A stretch of DNA of 64,000 bases from Syntrophothermus lipocalidus DSM 12680. Its GTDB lineage: Bacteria > Bacillota > Syntrophomonadia > Syntrophomonadales > Syntrophothermaceae. The notes under the pieces are model-generated. The model saw only the letters and a program-made list of their open reading frames with translations, made no database searches and had not been told where the DNA came from. The stretch covers positions 1,860,001 through 1,924,000 of the forward strand of contig NC_014220.1 of assembly GCF_000092405.1 (NCBI RefSeq), in the 5' to 3' direction. Shown in pieces: positions 52,757 to 62,546 of the stretch. Made by a program: the position numbers and the translations under genes. The stretch's first letter is position 1; every line of letters starts with the position of its first letter.

Positions 52757-53794
52757 CTATTCTGCCATTCTTGCTTTCAGGTAGTCTATGACCTGGACTG
52801 GAGTGGGATTAATTCCGTACAGCTCTGCCAGGTAAACACTGGCGTAATCTCCCACATAGATAAGCGAGTAGGTCTTGGCTAGGAAACTGTTTCCCCGCGC
52901 CTCCACCTCTGCTACGCTGCTCACCTTGCCCTGAAGAATATCTTTGGTTATTTCAATCCGCTTCGTTATCCGCCCGTGGTCATCTGGGTCCCGCAGGATT
53001 ATCACCGCCAGTTTTTTTACCAGATCCTCGGGCACCTCGAAACCTACTATCTCGTTGTGATTCAGCTCTGGAAACACGTTGAAGTAAGCTGGGGCCTTGG
53101 CATTCTCATTGATTTGGCCTTTCCAGCGCATGGCCGCCACTTCCGAAGTAGACGAACACCCCCAGATAACCGGTATTCTCTGATAAAGCTGGCCGGCAAT
53201 GAATCTGGCTCGGTTGGAATCTTCTTCACGTCCGGGCTCAATTTCTTCCCGCAGTTGGGTCAAAACGGTTACCGTCTCCTTCACATCTTCGGAGGCCCCG
53301 GACACGAGACCAAGTCGTTCTAAGACCAGGACCAGGGGAGCAAAAAGGTACCCGGTTGCAGCCCTCGGCACCAGGCCGCCGGTTATCGTGATCACTGGGT
53401 TACCATCTAGAGCCGCCATCTCAGCCAGCTTACCCCCAGTCGTGAAAGCGATTATACTCGCACCTTTTTCCCGGGCGTCTTCGTAAGCACTCAGAGTCTC
53501 TTCCGTGTTCCCTGAATAACTGACCGCCAGGACTAAAGAATCCGGCCCCACAAACCGCGGCAACATGTAGTCGCGGTTGACCACCACCGGTATCGGCAAA
53601 CGGCTCTGGCAATAGCACCTTAGAATATCGCCTCCGATGGCTGAGCCCCCCAGCCCAGTCACCACAATGTTGGCGTACTCCTTCTTGAGTCCGGATGCCT
53701 TGGAAAAGTCCATTTTGAGGCATCCCTCAAACTGTGCGGGTAGGTTGTACAGGAATTCGAACATCATCTCCGGTCCCATTTCTACCGCCATCAA
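52757..53794 (-). CDS. Bifunctional phosphoglucose/phosphomannose isomerase
   Basis: 345 residues with two SIS domains (VTGLGGSAIGGDILR, LAVSYSGNTEETLSAYE) and the His/Lys region HNEIVGFE. Isomerises glucose-6-P and mannose-6-P with fructose-6-P. Typical of organisms without a classical Pgi. Overlaps the ROK kinase by four bases. Confidence 0.93.
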   Translation of the reverse strand: MMAVEMGPEMMFEFLYNLPAQFEGCLKMDFSKASGLKKEYANIVVTGLGGSAIGGDILRCYCQSRLPIPVVVNRDYMLPRFVGPDSLVLAVSYSGNTEETLSAYEDAREKGASIIAFTTGGKLAEMAALDGNPVITITGGLVPRAATGYLFAPLVLVLERLGLVSGASEDVKETVTVLTQLREEIEPGREEDSNRARFIAGQLYQRIPVIWGCSSTSEVAAMRWKGQINENAKAPAYFNVFPELNHNEIVGFEVPEDLVKKLAVIILRDPDDHGRITKRIEITKDILQGKVSSVAEVEARGNSFLAKTYSLIYVGDYASVYLAELYGINPTPVQVIDYLKARMAE

Positions 53795-54861
53795 AATCCC
53801 TCCTTGATTTCAGCCACAGATTGACACAGATTGGGCGTGGTTGGATATTTTTGGGCGGCCAGCGCGAAACATCCTAACAGCCCGGCGCGAGTACCCAGTT
53901 TACCTCGCAATACCTGCACTTTCTCGCCTTGAAGCTTCATGGCCCGTCGCTTCATTTCCTCCCGGGCGGGTACCAGCAGTAATTCTCCCAAACCAGAGAC
54001 AACCCCTCCTCCTATGACTATGGCTGCCGGGTTGAAAATATTAACCAGATTGGCCAACCCGATTCCCAGATAGTATCCAGCCCGGGCGATGATCTCGCTA
54101 GCCGCTTCGTCTCCTTTTCTTGCCGCTTCCCCGACCACCTCTGCAGTCAAGCGCTCCATATCGCGGCCTGCCAGTTCCCACAGCAAAGCCCCTTTGCCGG
54201 CTCTTACCATGTCCCGGGCTTCCCGCGCTATGGCCGTTCCCGAAGCCAGCGTTTCCAGACAGCCGTGGTTTCCACATCCGCAAAGGGGACCGTCTTCCGG
54301 CAGTATCACCATATGGCCGAATTCCCCCGCCGCCCCGCAGGCTCCATGATGAATTCGCCCGTCCAGGATGATTCCCCCGCCGATCCCGGTCCCCACAGTC
54401 ATAAAGAGCAGGTTGTCAAAAACCTGCTGGTAACCGAAACGATACTCGCCCAAAGCTGCCAGGTTAGCGTCATTGTCTATCATCACCGGGAAGTCCGGAA
54501 AATAACCGGACAACCTCTCTTTTAGGGGAAAACTGTCCCACCCCGGAAGGTTAGGTGGCTGGTAGACGATACCAGACGAAGGATCGAGAGGCCCCGGTGC
54601 CCCTACTACCATAGCTCCGATCTCTTTTTCCTTCACCCCGGTATGTTGAAGCAGTTCGCACACCGTTTGTGCTATTCGTCCTACTACCCTTTCCGGGCCT
54701 TCTTCTGCTCTGGTAGCGACCTTAAGCTCCGCCCTGATATTGCCTTCGGTATCGCCTAATCCCGCCAGGATCTTGGTCCCGCCCAAATCCACCCCCACAA
54801 TCCAGGAACGTGCCTTCAGTGGTGAGCCGTTTTCCCTCGGTGCGACCTTCATCAACCTCAC
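53791..54861 (-). CDS. ROK-family glucokinase
   Basis: 356 residues. VGVDLGGTKILAG binds phosphate, the zinc site is CGCGNHGCLE, and the catalytic Asp is in MIDNDANLAALGE. Phosphorylates glucose to feed the isomerase beside it. The last codons (about 53805-53840) fall in an ACACAGAT-type repeat, which seems to have replaced the original C-terminus. Confidence 0.92.
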   Translation of the reverse strand: MRLMKVAPRENGSPLKARSWIVGVDLGGTKILAGLGDTEGNIRAELKVATRAEEGPERVVGRIAQTVCELLQHTGVKEKEIGAMVVGAPGPLDPSSGIVYQPPNLPGWDSFPLKERLSGYFPDFPVMIDNDANLAALGEYRFGYQQVFDNLLFMTVGTGIGGGIILDGRIHHGACGAAGEFGHMVILPEDGPLCGCGNHGCLETLASGTAIAREARDMVRAGKGALLWELAGRDMERLTAEVVGEAARKGDEAASEIIARAGYYLGIGLANLVNIFNPAAIVIGGGVVSGLGELLLVPAREEMKRRAMKLQGEKVQVLRGKLGTRAGLLGCFALAAQKYPTTPNLCQSVAEIKEGF

Positions 54862-55979
54862 ACCTTTACCAGCTGGTATTCCATGGACCCCAACCCTATC
54901 TCCTGGCCGTGAGTCAACTGGTACCTCCAGTCGATTCCGGGATGCACGGCTTGAAACTTGTCCACTCCCTCGGCCACCCCCTCGAGCACGGATCCGGCTG
55001 CGCCCGGTAACCGGTTTACCGCTTCGGCACAGGCTAAGTCGAGAGCGACCGGGTCAAACGAAGCAAAAATGCCAACGTCCCGGGTAATCGGCGCATCATT
55101 AAAACCGTAACAATCGCATTCGGGGCTGACGTTCACCACAAACGATAGGTAACCTGTCTTGCCCTGTTTGTTTTTGACCGCCCCCAGCGCATATTCCGCC
55201 ATCTTCTCTTGAATGACCTGCGGTGTGGTCTTCCAACTTATGTTGATTGACCCAAAAAGGCACGATATCACGCATTCCCCACAGCCATAGCACTTCTCGT
55301 AGTCGATGACTGCCCTGGGCTTTTCCCCTTCTCCTCTCTCCACCATGCTGATGGCCCCGGTCGGGCACCATTCAGCACAGCGGCCGCAACCGGTGCACTT
55401 GTCTTCTTTTAGCCTGGGTTGAAAATCGGAATGCATCTGCTGCTTGCCGCTTCTTGCCCCTAGCCCCATGCCCACGTTTTTTATCGCTCCTCCGATCCCG
55501 GTCAGTTCGTGACACTTGAAGTGGGTCATCACGATCATGGCATCGGCATGGTAGGCCGCAGCCCCGATATTGACTTCTTTAAAATGGCGCCCTTCCACCT
55601 TAACCTTTATGTAATCGCGCCCAGTAAGACCGTCAGCTATAAGGAGCGGAGCCCCAACTACCGCATAGTCGAACCCGTTCATTATCGCCGTTTCCAAGTG
55701 GTCGACCGCGTTACTGCGGCTGCCCCGGTAAAGCGTGTTGGCATCAGTTATGAAAGGCTTGCCTCCCAGTTCCTTTACTCTATCTACTACCCGTCTCACG
55801 TAGGGCGGCCGTATGTAAGCCAGGTTACCCTTTTCCCCGAAATGGATCTTTATGGCTACCAGGTCCCCCGGGCTTATGAGAGTGTCAAAACCAGCTCTCT
55901 CCATCAGTTTTTCTAGCTTGTCCAGCAGGCCTTTGTTGCCAGTCGCCCGCAAATCGGTGAAGTAGACTTTAGATACCAC
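54858..55979 (-). CDS. DUF362 protein with two 4Fe-4S clusters
   Basis: About 373 residues from GTG 55979 (GGAGGGAGAG upstream). The N-terminal DUF362 domain (GDLVAIKIHFGEKGN, HFKCHELTGIGGAIKN) carries an inserted ferredoxin domain with CTGCGRCAEWCPTGA and CYGCGECVISC. Iron-sulphur flavin-type proteins of this family are common in anaerobes; the reaction is unknown. Confidence 0.92.
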   Translation of the reverse strand: MVSKVYFTDLRATGNKGLLDKLEKLMERAGFDTLISPGDLVAIKIHFGEKGNLAYIRPPYVRRVVDRVKELGGKPFITDANTLYRGSRSNAVDHLETAIMNGFDYAVVGAPLLIADGLTGRDYIKVKVEGRHFKEVNIGAAAYHADAMIVMTHFKCHELTGIGGAIKNVGMGLGARSGKQQMHSDFQPRLKEDKCTGCGRCAEWCPTGAISMVERGEGEKPRAVIDYEKCYGCGECVISCLFGSINISWKTTPQVIQEKMAEYALGAVKNKQGKTGYLSFVVNVSPECDCYGFNDAPITRDVGIFASFDPVALDLACAEAVNRLPGAAGSVLEGVAEGVDKFQAVHPGIDWRYQLTHGQEIGLGSMEYQLVKV

Positions 55980-56805
55980 CTTCTCTCTCCTCCCTCTCCA
56001 AGACAAATTTTCTGAGGGCTTCCGCCACTCCGTGTTCGTCGTTGGAACAAGTCACGTAATCCGCGGCTTTCCGAACAGGCTCGCGTGCATTGGCTACCGC
56101 TACCCCCAGTCCTGCCCAGCGGATCATGTCCAAGTCGTTATAGCTGTCGCCGACCGCCATGACCTCCTCCCTGCTTATCCCGCAGTAGGCTGCCAAAGCC
56201 GCTAGGGCATGAGCTTTGGTCGCTTCCGGGTGCATGGCTTCTAAATAGTGCGGTTTTGACCTGGTAATGTAAAGGCAGTGACCAAATTCTGCCCTAAGTT
56301 CACGTTCCCAGCAGTCAAGACGATCCGTGTCTTCTTCGATTACCAGTATCTTCAGCGGTCCTTGTTCGACAACGGTCTCCAACCGGTCTACGATAACCGG
56401 CTCTACCCCTGCCATCTCCGCATACGCTAATCCCTGTGGAGTAAGTCTATCGAAGTAAAGTTCATCTCCTAGATAAGTCTGGTAATGACAGGGCAGGGAA
56501 CGAACTCGCTCTAGAAAGAGTAAACCATACTCAGAGGGAACCGGTTTGTAGTAGATAGTTTCTCCGGAAAAAGAGTTTTTCACCCAAGCTCCCTGGTAAG
56601 TTATTAAGGGCACGTTCATGTTAAGCTGCTGAGCATAAGGCAGGGCCGACTTAAACATCCGGCCCGTAGCTAGTGTCACCTTTACTCCTTTTTGGTTAAC
56701 CTCTTCGATGGCTTGCTGGCACTCGCGGGATATCGCCAGATGTGAATCGAGAAGGGTATCATCCAGGTCCAAAGCTACCAATCTGATGGTCATTAGCTCC
56801 TTCAC
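55969..56805 (-). CDS. Cof-type HAD phosphatase
   Basis: 278 residues. HAD motif I is ALDLDDTLLDSH, motif II is TLATGRM, and motif IV is AVGDSYNDLDMIRWA, with a C2 cap. Dephosphorylates sugar phosphates or a cofactor intermediate. Overlaps the DUF362 start. Confidence 0.94.
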   Translation of the reverse strand: MKELMTIRLVALDLDDTLLDSHLAISRECQQAIEEVNQKGVKVTLATGRMFKSALPYAQQLNMNVPLITYQGAWVKNSFSGETIYYKPVPSEYGLLFLERVRSLPCHYQTYLGDELYFDRLTPQGLAYAEMAGVEPVIVDRLETVVEQGPLKILVIEEDTDRLDCWERELRAEFGHCLYITRSKPHYLEAMHPEATKAHALAALAAYCGISREEVMAVGDSYNDLDMIRWAGLGVAVANAREPVRKAADYVTCSNDEHGVAEALRKFVLEREEREGGI

Positions 56806-56820
56806 TCCCGCGCTCGGATC

Positions 56821-57171
56821 TTATTGTTCATGCTGGTCTTTTACCACCCAGCTGAGCACAGCGCTGACTACCGAGATGATAAGGGCACTGAGAACTGCAG
56901 CCCAAAAACCAGAAACATCAAATCCTTTGATTACACTGGCAGTCAACCAGAGCATGAGCCCGTTGATAACCAGGGTAAACAAACCGAGAGTAAGGATGTT
57001 GATCGGTAGGGTCAATACTATGATAACCGGGCGAATAATCGCGTTGACGATACCTAAAAAAACCGAACCAATAATAGCGCCTGTAACCGTCACTTCGAAA
57101 CCAGGCACGATCGCTGCCGTAATGATGATGGCGATGATGTTAGCCAACCACCTAACTACCCAGCCCCGCAT
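56821..57171 (-). CDS. YvlD/phage-holin-like family 4 membrane protein
   Basis: 116 residues from ATG 57171 (GGAGGTGATAGC upstream). Four membrane helices with the family Pro turn (NAIIRPVIIVLTLPINILTL). Widely conserved in Firmicutes and cyanobacteria, and despite the family name not a phage lysis gene. Function unknown. Confidence 0.92.
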   Translation of the reverse strand: MRGWVVRWLANIIAIIITAAIVPGFEVTVTGAIIGSVFLGIVNAIIRPVIIVLTLPINILTLGLFTLVINGLMLWLTASVIKGFDVSGFWAAVLSALIISVVSAVLSWVVKDQHEQ

Positions 57172-57327
57172 GCTATCACCTCCGTTCCAGTTTAAGCTTT
57201 GCCTACACGTAGTCACGGATCAACTGCTGTCAACATAGGTATGATTACTTCAATTACATTGTACCATAAAGACTGGAACAACTAACCAGTATACTCAGGC
57301 CAATCTTGCGTTACCCCATCTAGGCAA

Positions 57328-59124
57328 CTAATCCCCGTCACCCTTTGGATTGAAGAACGCGAAAACCTTTTCGGCTACAGTTCGGTTCATCCCTTTCACC
57401 CGGCTCAGTTCCTCCGGAGTAGCGTTCTTGATGGCGTCAACCGAACCGAAAGCCTGGAGGAGCGCCAGTTTTCGTTTTTCCCCTATGCCTGCGATCCTAT
57501 CGAGTTCTGACTGTGTGATGTTACGGCTGCGCCGCTTTCGCTGGTACGTGACCGCAAACCGGTGGGCTTCGTCGCGCAGGCTCTGTAACAGGTGTAGAGC
57601 CTGATGTCTCCTCGGAAGCCTCAACGGCTCCCGCTGCCCGGGAAAGTATATTTCTTCGTTCTTCTTGGCCAGGCCGACCACCGGAACCGTTATCCCCATC
57701 TCCTGCATCACCCGCTGGGCCACGTTAACCTGGCCCAGTCCCCCGTCTATGACTACCAGGTCAGGCATCGGCAAAAACGCCGGGTCCCCTTCTTGCCCCC
57801 GGGTTAGCCGCCTGCGCAATATATCGCTCAGAGCCTGGTAGTCGTCATTGATATTCTTCCCTAGATTAAACCTGCGATAGGCAGATTTATCCTTCTTTCC
57901 TGCAGTTAAAACCGCCATAGAACCTACCGTGCCCTCTCCGGACAAGTGAGAAACATCATAACATTCTATGCGGAAGGGTACTGTCTCCAGTGAAAGCACC
58001 TGGGCCAAAGCCGTCAAAACGCCGTGCCCCTCACCAGCCCTTGCTTTTTCTTCGGCCAGCAGCCGGGCGTTCTCTTCGGCCATCACCATCAACTGTCGCT
58101 TGGTTCCCCGGTGCGGCACTTTGATAGTCACCCTTGCTTTTTTCATTTCGGAAAGCCAGGTCTCCAATACTTCCCGGCCTTCGGGTTCAACTGGGATCAG
58201 TATCTCGCGGGGCAGGTCCGGGCTCTCGCTGTAATACCTTTGAATAAAATAAGCTACTATTTCTTTTAGTCCTTCCCCCATGACCGTCCTTAACTCGAAA
58301 GTCTCTTTGCCCACCACCCGTCCAGCCCTCACTTTGAATACCAAGCCCAGCATCTCTCGGTTTACCGGGGCAAAAGCCATTACATCGAGTTCCCAGGGGT
58401 TTTCCAAAACAACCTTCTGTTTTTCCGAGACTTTTTCCACGGCTCTTATGGTATCCCGCAAGCGGGCCGCTTTTTCAAACTCTAGCTTGTCGGCAGCTTC
58501 CCTCATCTCTTCCTCCAGCCCCGCTAAAAGACCGGCGTGGTCCCCTTCCAAGAAACGGCACACGTCGGCCACTACCCGCATATACTCCTCCCGGCTTATT
58601 TCCCCGGTGCAGGGAGCCAGACAACGACCTATGTCTCGTTTCAGGCAGGGGCGTCTTCCCAGCCTCAGCGTGCGGCAGGTGCGTACCGGGAAAATGCCGG
58701 TCAGAAGGCGGATGGTTTGTCGCAGGGCCCCTACATCGCTGTACGGTCCGAAATACCGGGATACCCCGTCCTTTTTTTCCCGGGCGATAACCAGGCGCGG
58801 GTACTCTTCAGCCATGGTCACCTTCAGGTAAGGGTAGCTCTTGTCATCGCGGAGCATTATGTTATACCGGGGTTGGTAAGATTTGATGAGGTTGCTCTCG
58901 AGAATCAAGGCCTCTACTTCGTTGGCAGTCACGACGTAATCGAAATCCCTAACCTTGGCCATCATCGCCCTCACCTTGGGCAGAAGCTGCGAAGGCGACT
59001 GGAAATACGAGCGCAGCCGGTTTCTCAAGGCCTTGGCCTTGCCCACGTAAATGACCTGCCCCCGCTCATCTTTAAAGAGGTACACCCCGGGTTTTTGCGG
59101 CACTTTACCCAGCCTTTCCTTCAC
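57328..59124 (-). CDS. uvrC: Excinuclease ABC subunit C
   Basis: 598 residues: GIY-YIG nuclease (KPGVYLFKDERGQVIYVGKA), cysteine patch, UVR domain (EKAARLRDTI), RNase-H-like second nuclease (DVSHLSGEGTVGSM, VIDGGLGQV) and C-terminal helix-hairpin-helix. Makes both incisions in nucleotide excision repair. Full length. Confidence 0.98.
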   Translation of the reverse strand: MKERLGKVPQKPGVYLFKDERGQVIYVGKAKALRNRLRSYFQSPSQLLPKVRAMMAKVRDFDYVVTANEVEALILESNLIKSYQPRYNIMLRDDKSYPYLKVTMAEEYPRLVIAREKKDGVSRYFGPYSDVGALRQTIRLLTGIFPVRTCRTLRLGRRPCLKRDIGRCLAPCTGEISREEYMRVVADVCRFLEGDHAGLLAGLEEEMREAADKLEFEKAARLRDTIRAVEKVSEKQKVVLENPWELDVMAFAPVNREMLGLVFKVRAGRVVGKETFELRTVMGEGLKEIVAYFIQRYYSESPDLPREILIPVEPEGREVLETWLSEMKKARVTIKVPHRGTKRQLMVMAEENARLLAEEKARAGEGHGVLTALAQVLSLETVPFRIECYDVSHLSGEGTVGSMAVLTAGKKDKSAYRRFNLGKNINDDYQALSDILRRRLTRGQEGDPAFLPMPDLVVIDGGLGQVNVAQRVMQEMGITVPVVGLAKKNEEIYFPGQREPLRLPRRHQALHLLQSLRDEAHRFAVTYQRKRRSRNITQSELDRIAGIGEKRKLALLQAFGSVDAIKNATPEELSRVKGMNRTVAEKVFAFFNPKGDGD

Positions 59125-59152
59125 TTCAACACCACCATGAACTGAATGCAGA

Positions 59153-59256
59153 ATTAAGAATTGAGAATGAAGAATGATGGTTTAATTCTTAATTCTTAAT
59201 TCTTAATTCTTAATTCTCAATTCTTAATTCTCAATTCTTAATTCTCAATTCTTAGT
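59153..59256. repeat. 9-bp tandem repeat, consensus TTCTTAATT/TTCTCAATT
   Basis: About eight head-to-tail units of ATTCTTAATT/ATTCTCAATT type, preceded by an inverted partial copy (GAATTAAGAATTGAGAAT, 59153-59170), so the region can fold. It lies between uvrC and uvrA and encodes the last residues and stop of uvrA. Confidence 0.85.
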
Positions 59257-62078
59257 TCCCTTCTCAAGAACTGTCCCGTATAGGAGCGGGGGTTGCGGGC
59301 AACTTCCTCAGGCGTGCCCAAAGCCACAATCTCTCCACCGCGTTCCCCGCCTTCTGGCCCCAGGTCTATTATGTAGTCGGCTGACTTTATAACATCTAGG
59401 TTGTGCTCGATGACTATAACCGTATTCCCGGCGTCCACCAACTGGTTCAGGACTTGCAAGAGATGCTTGACATCCTCTTTGTGGAGGCCTGTAGTTGGCT
59501 CGTCCAGGATGTATACGGTCTTTCCGGTCGAGCGACGGGACAGTTCGGTAGCCAGCTTCACCCGCTGTGCCTCCCCTCCCGAAAGGGTAGGGGCCGGCTG
59601 TCCCAGGGTGATATACCCCAACCCTACATCAGACAATACCCTGAGCTTGCGGTAGACTTTGGGCACATGGGCAAAAAACTCTACCGCCTCATCGACAGTC
59701 ATGTTCAACACATCTGCGATACTTTTGCCCCTGTACTTTACTTCCAGGGTCTCCCGGTTGTACCGTTTACCTTTGCAAACCTCGCAAGGCACGTACACAT
59801 CCGGCAAGAAGTGCATCTCGATTTTTATAATACCATCACCGGAACAAGCCTCGCACCTGCCTCCTCTCACGTTAAAACTGAAGCGTCCCGGCTTGTACCC
59901 GCGCATACGTGCCTCTGGAGTATTGGCAAAAAGCTCTCTAATGCCGTCAAAAGCCCCGGTGTAAGTAGCCGGGTTCGACCGGGGCGTTCGGCCGATCGGC
60001 GACTGGTCGATATTCACCACTTTATCGATATGCTCGGTGCCCAGGATCTCATCGTGTTCTCCCGGTTTTTCCCTGCTCCGGTAAAGCACCTGCATCAGGC
60101 GCCGGTACAGGATTTCTTCGATCAAGGTACTCTTACCCGAGCCGGAAACCCCGGTCACACAGGTAAATGTCCCCAAAGGTATACTCACGTCCAGGTTTTT
60201 AAGGTTGTGCTGGCGGGCTCCTTTCACGGTCAAGAACTTGCCGCAGCCGGGTCTTCGCCGGGTCGGAACCTCGATTCGGCGCACCCCCGCTAAGTACTGC
60301 CCGGTCACAGAGTCGGAATTTTCCATGATCTCAGCCACGGCGCCCTCAGCCACAACCCTCCCGCCGTGGATGCCAGCCCCAGGCCCTATGTCCACTACCC
60401 AGTCCGCCGCCCTTATGGTGTCTTCATCATGCTCCACCACGATAACGGTGTTGCCCAAATCCCGCAGGTTTTCCAGGGTCGCCAGCAATCGGGCGTTGTC
60501 CCGGGGGTGTAAGCCCACGCTCGGCTCGTCCAAAACATAAAGAACCCCCACCAGTCCCGATCCGACCTGCGTGGCCAAGCGGATACGTTGGGCTTCCCCT
60601 CCGGAAAGGCTACCTGCCGCCCGGTCCAGTGTCAGGTATTCGAGCCCCACGTTGACTAAAAAGGATAGGCGCCCCTTTATCTCTTTTATTACCTGGCGGG
60701 CAATATGCTCTTCACGCGGCGAAAGTCTCAAGCCATCAAAGAACTCCTGAGCCTGAGCCACCGACAGGCTGGAAACATCGGCGATAGATTTGTCCCCCAG
60801 AAGCACCCACCTAACCTCTTCCTTGAGCCTGGTTCCCCCGCACCGGGGACACGGGCTGGAAGTCATGTAGCGGGCGATCTCCTCTCTCGTCGCATCAGAG
60901 GCAGTCTCCTGGTAGCGGCGATAGAGGTTGTTGATAACCCCTTCAAAACTAGCCCTGAATACCTCGGTTTCTCCATAGCTGTTGGTGTACCTGACGGGAA
61001 TCCTCTCCGGCCCGTTGCCGTACAGTATCAAGTTTACTTGCTCTGGAGACAGTTCCTTGACCGGGCGGTCTAGGGGTATACGGTATTTATCCGCTACCGC
61101 CCGGAGCACTACGTTATAGTAGGTCCACAGGTTGTTGCCCCACGGTTTAACCGCGCCCTCCAGAAGCCTTTTCTCCCCATCCAGAACCAGCGCCGGGTCG
61201 ATCTCCTGCTTGAACCCAAGCCCGTCACACTCCAGGCAGGCTCCGTATGGGCTGTTGAACGAAAAGAAGCGGGGGCTTATCTCGGGCAGGCTGAACCCGC
61301 AGTCCGGGCAGGCGAATTCACGGCTGAACCACAGCTCCTCTTCGCCCTCATCTCCCAGGACCTGAACCACTGCCGTCCCGTTGGCTAATTCGAAAGCCAG
61401 TTCGATGGCTTCCGCCAGCCTGCTCCTGACCCCTTCCTTTACCACCAGCCTGTCGATCACTGCCTGGATATCGTGCTTCCGGTTCTTATCCGGTTTTATC
61501 TCTTCATCCGAAGTATATTCGATGCCGTCTACTATTACCCGCACAAAGCCGTTTCGAAAAAGGTCTGACAAGAGCTTCTGGTGCTCCCCCTTTTTGCCTT
61601 TAACTACGGGAGCCAAAACCTTTATCCTGGTTCTTTCTGGCAATGCCAAGACCGCATCCACTATCTGGTCTACCGTCTGGCGCTGGATAGGACGGTGACA
61701 ATGAGGGCAATGGGGTTTCCCTACCCTGGCAAACAAAAGCCTCAGGTAGTCGTAGATCTCGGTCACGGTTCCGACCGTGGACCGGGGGTTATTGGAGGCT
61801 GCCTTTTGATCAATAGAAATAGAAGGAGAAAGCCCTTCGATGTAATCCACATCCGGTTTCTCCATCTGTCCCAAAAACTGCCTGGCGTAGGTTGAAAGGG
61901 ATTCCACGTACCGCCTTTGTCCTTCGGCGTAGATGGTGTCGAAAGCCAGCGATGACTTGCCTGACCCCGATACCCCGGTAAACACCACCAGCTTGTCCCG
62001 GGGAATAGTAACGTCTATGTTTTTTAAGTTGTGTTCCCGTGCTCCTTTAACGACTATACAGTTCTTCACCATTCCCAC
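59238..62078 (-). CDS. uvrA: Excinuclease ABC subunit A
   Basis: 946 residues. Two ABC ATPase halves with Walker [17 protein letters not shown] and [10 protein letters not shown], two LSGGEAQR signatures, and zinc fingers ([20 protein letters not shown]). Finds damage with UvrB. The last residues LRIEN and the stop come from the tandem repeat. Confidence 0.98.
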   Translation of the reverse strand: MGMVKNCIVVKGAREHNLKNIDVTIPRDKLVVFTGVSGSGKSSLAFDTIYAEGQRRYVESLSTYARQFLGQMEKPDVDYIEGLSPSISIDQKAASNNPRSTVGTVTEIYDYLRLLFARVGKPHCPHCHRPIQRQTVDQIVDAVLALPERTRIKVLAPVVKGKKGEHQKLLSDLFRNGFVRVIVDGIEYTSDEEIKPDKNRKHDIQAVIDRLVVKEGVRSRLAEAIELAFELANGTAVVQVLGDEGEEELWFSREFACPDCGFSLPEISPRFFSFNSPYGACLECDGLGFKQEIDPALVLDGEKRLLEGAVKPWGNNLWTYYNVVLRAVADKYRIPLDRPVKELSPEQVNLILYGNGPERIPVRYTNSYGETEVFRASFEGVINNLYRRYQETASDATREEIARYMTSSPCPRCGGTRLKEEVRWVLLGDKSIADVSSLSVAQAQEFFDGLRLSPREEHIARQVIKEIKGRLSFLVNVGLEYLTLDRAAGSLSGGEAQRIRLATQVGSGLVGVLYVLDEPSVGLHPRDNARLLATLENLRDLGNTVIVVEHDEDTIRAADWVVDIGPGAGIHGGRVVAEGAVAEIMENSDSVTGQYLAGVRRIEVPTRRRPGCGKFLTVKGARQHNLKNLDVSIPLGTFTCVTGVSGSGKSTLIEEILYRRLMQVLYRSREKPGEHDEILGTEHIDKVVNIDQSPIGRTPRSNPATYTGAFDGIRELFANTPEARMRGYKPGRFSFNVRGGRCEACSGDGIIKIEMHFLPDVYVPCEVCKGKRYNRETLEVKYRGKSIADVLNMTVDEAVEFFAHVPKVYRKLRVLSDVGLGYITLGQPAPTLSGGEAQRVKLATELSRRSTGKTVYILDEPTTGLHKEDVKHLLQVLNQLVDAGNTVIVIEHNLDVIKSADYIIDLGPEGGERGGEIVALGTPEEVARNPRSYTGQFLRRELRIEN

Positions 62079-62110
62079 CTTGTCTAGTAGCCACAGATGA
62101 ACACAGACCT

Positions 62111-62194
62111 GGCACTCAGCTCAAGTCTTTGGTTAGCGGCTAGCGTTTTAGGGTCCTACCGGCATGTTACAATTTCAGTCAGCTGAGTGCCGGG
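62111..62194. repeat. Palindrome-ended repeat element, copy 1
   Basis: About 84 bases bounded by GGCACTCAGCT and AGCTGAGTGCC. It is similar, in inverted orientation, to copy 2 at 62425-62510. Between the two copies lie ACAGAT-type units and an AT-rich stretch with a possible uvrA promoter (TGCTATATT, minus strand, 62344-62352); otherwise I see nothing in this 468-base gap. Confidence 0.7.
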
Positions 62195-62424
62195 CTGATA
62201 AACACAGATGATTTTGCAATTGGGTGTTTAACAAGGCCTATTCAGAAAAGTCCTTCTATGGCATATTACCTAGTGCTATCAAAAATCTTTCCTAATTTTG
62301 TTTATTATGTCTAGTATTGTTTGGGTTGAGGTAATACTTGTAAAATATAGCATACCCGTGCAAAAAGATATGGCTATTATTACCAAAAATATCTGTGTAA
62401 ATCTGTGATAATCAGTGTTCATCT

Positions 62425-62510
62425 CCCGGCACTCAGCTAAACCGTAACACATAGCTCCTAGCGAATTGCAATCCGCCCGTCACTAACCCAGATTTAGGCT
62501 GAGTGCCGGG
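62425..62510. repeat. Palindrome-ended repeat element, copy 2
   Basis: About 86 bases bounded by CCCGGCACTCAGC and GCTGAGTGCCGGG. Internal sequence aligns with copy 1 when reversed (GGGTTAGTGACGGGCG against TGGTTAGCGGCTAGCG, and TGTTAC near the other end). It may be a REP-like or miniature mobile element. Confidence 0.7.
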
Positions 62511-62546
62511 TCTGTGGCTTAATTATAAATCAGCGTAAATCAGCGT

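Noticed and set aside
56821-57171. Phage holin suggested by family name
   Set aside because: It is a YvlD-type housekeeping membrane protein among chromosomal genes, far from the element.
59153-59256. CRISPR array
   Set aside because: Units are nine bases, contiguous and without spacers.
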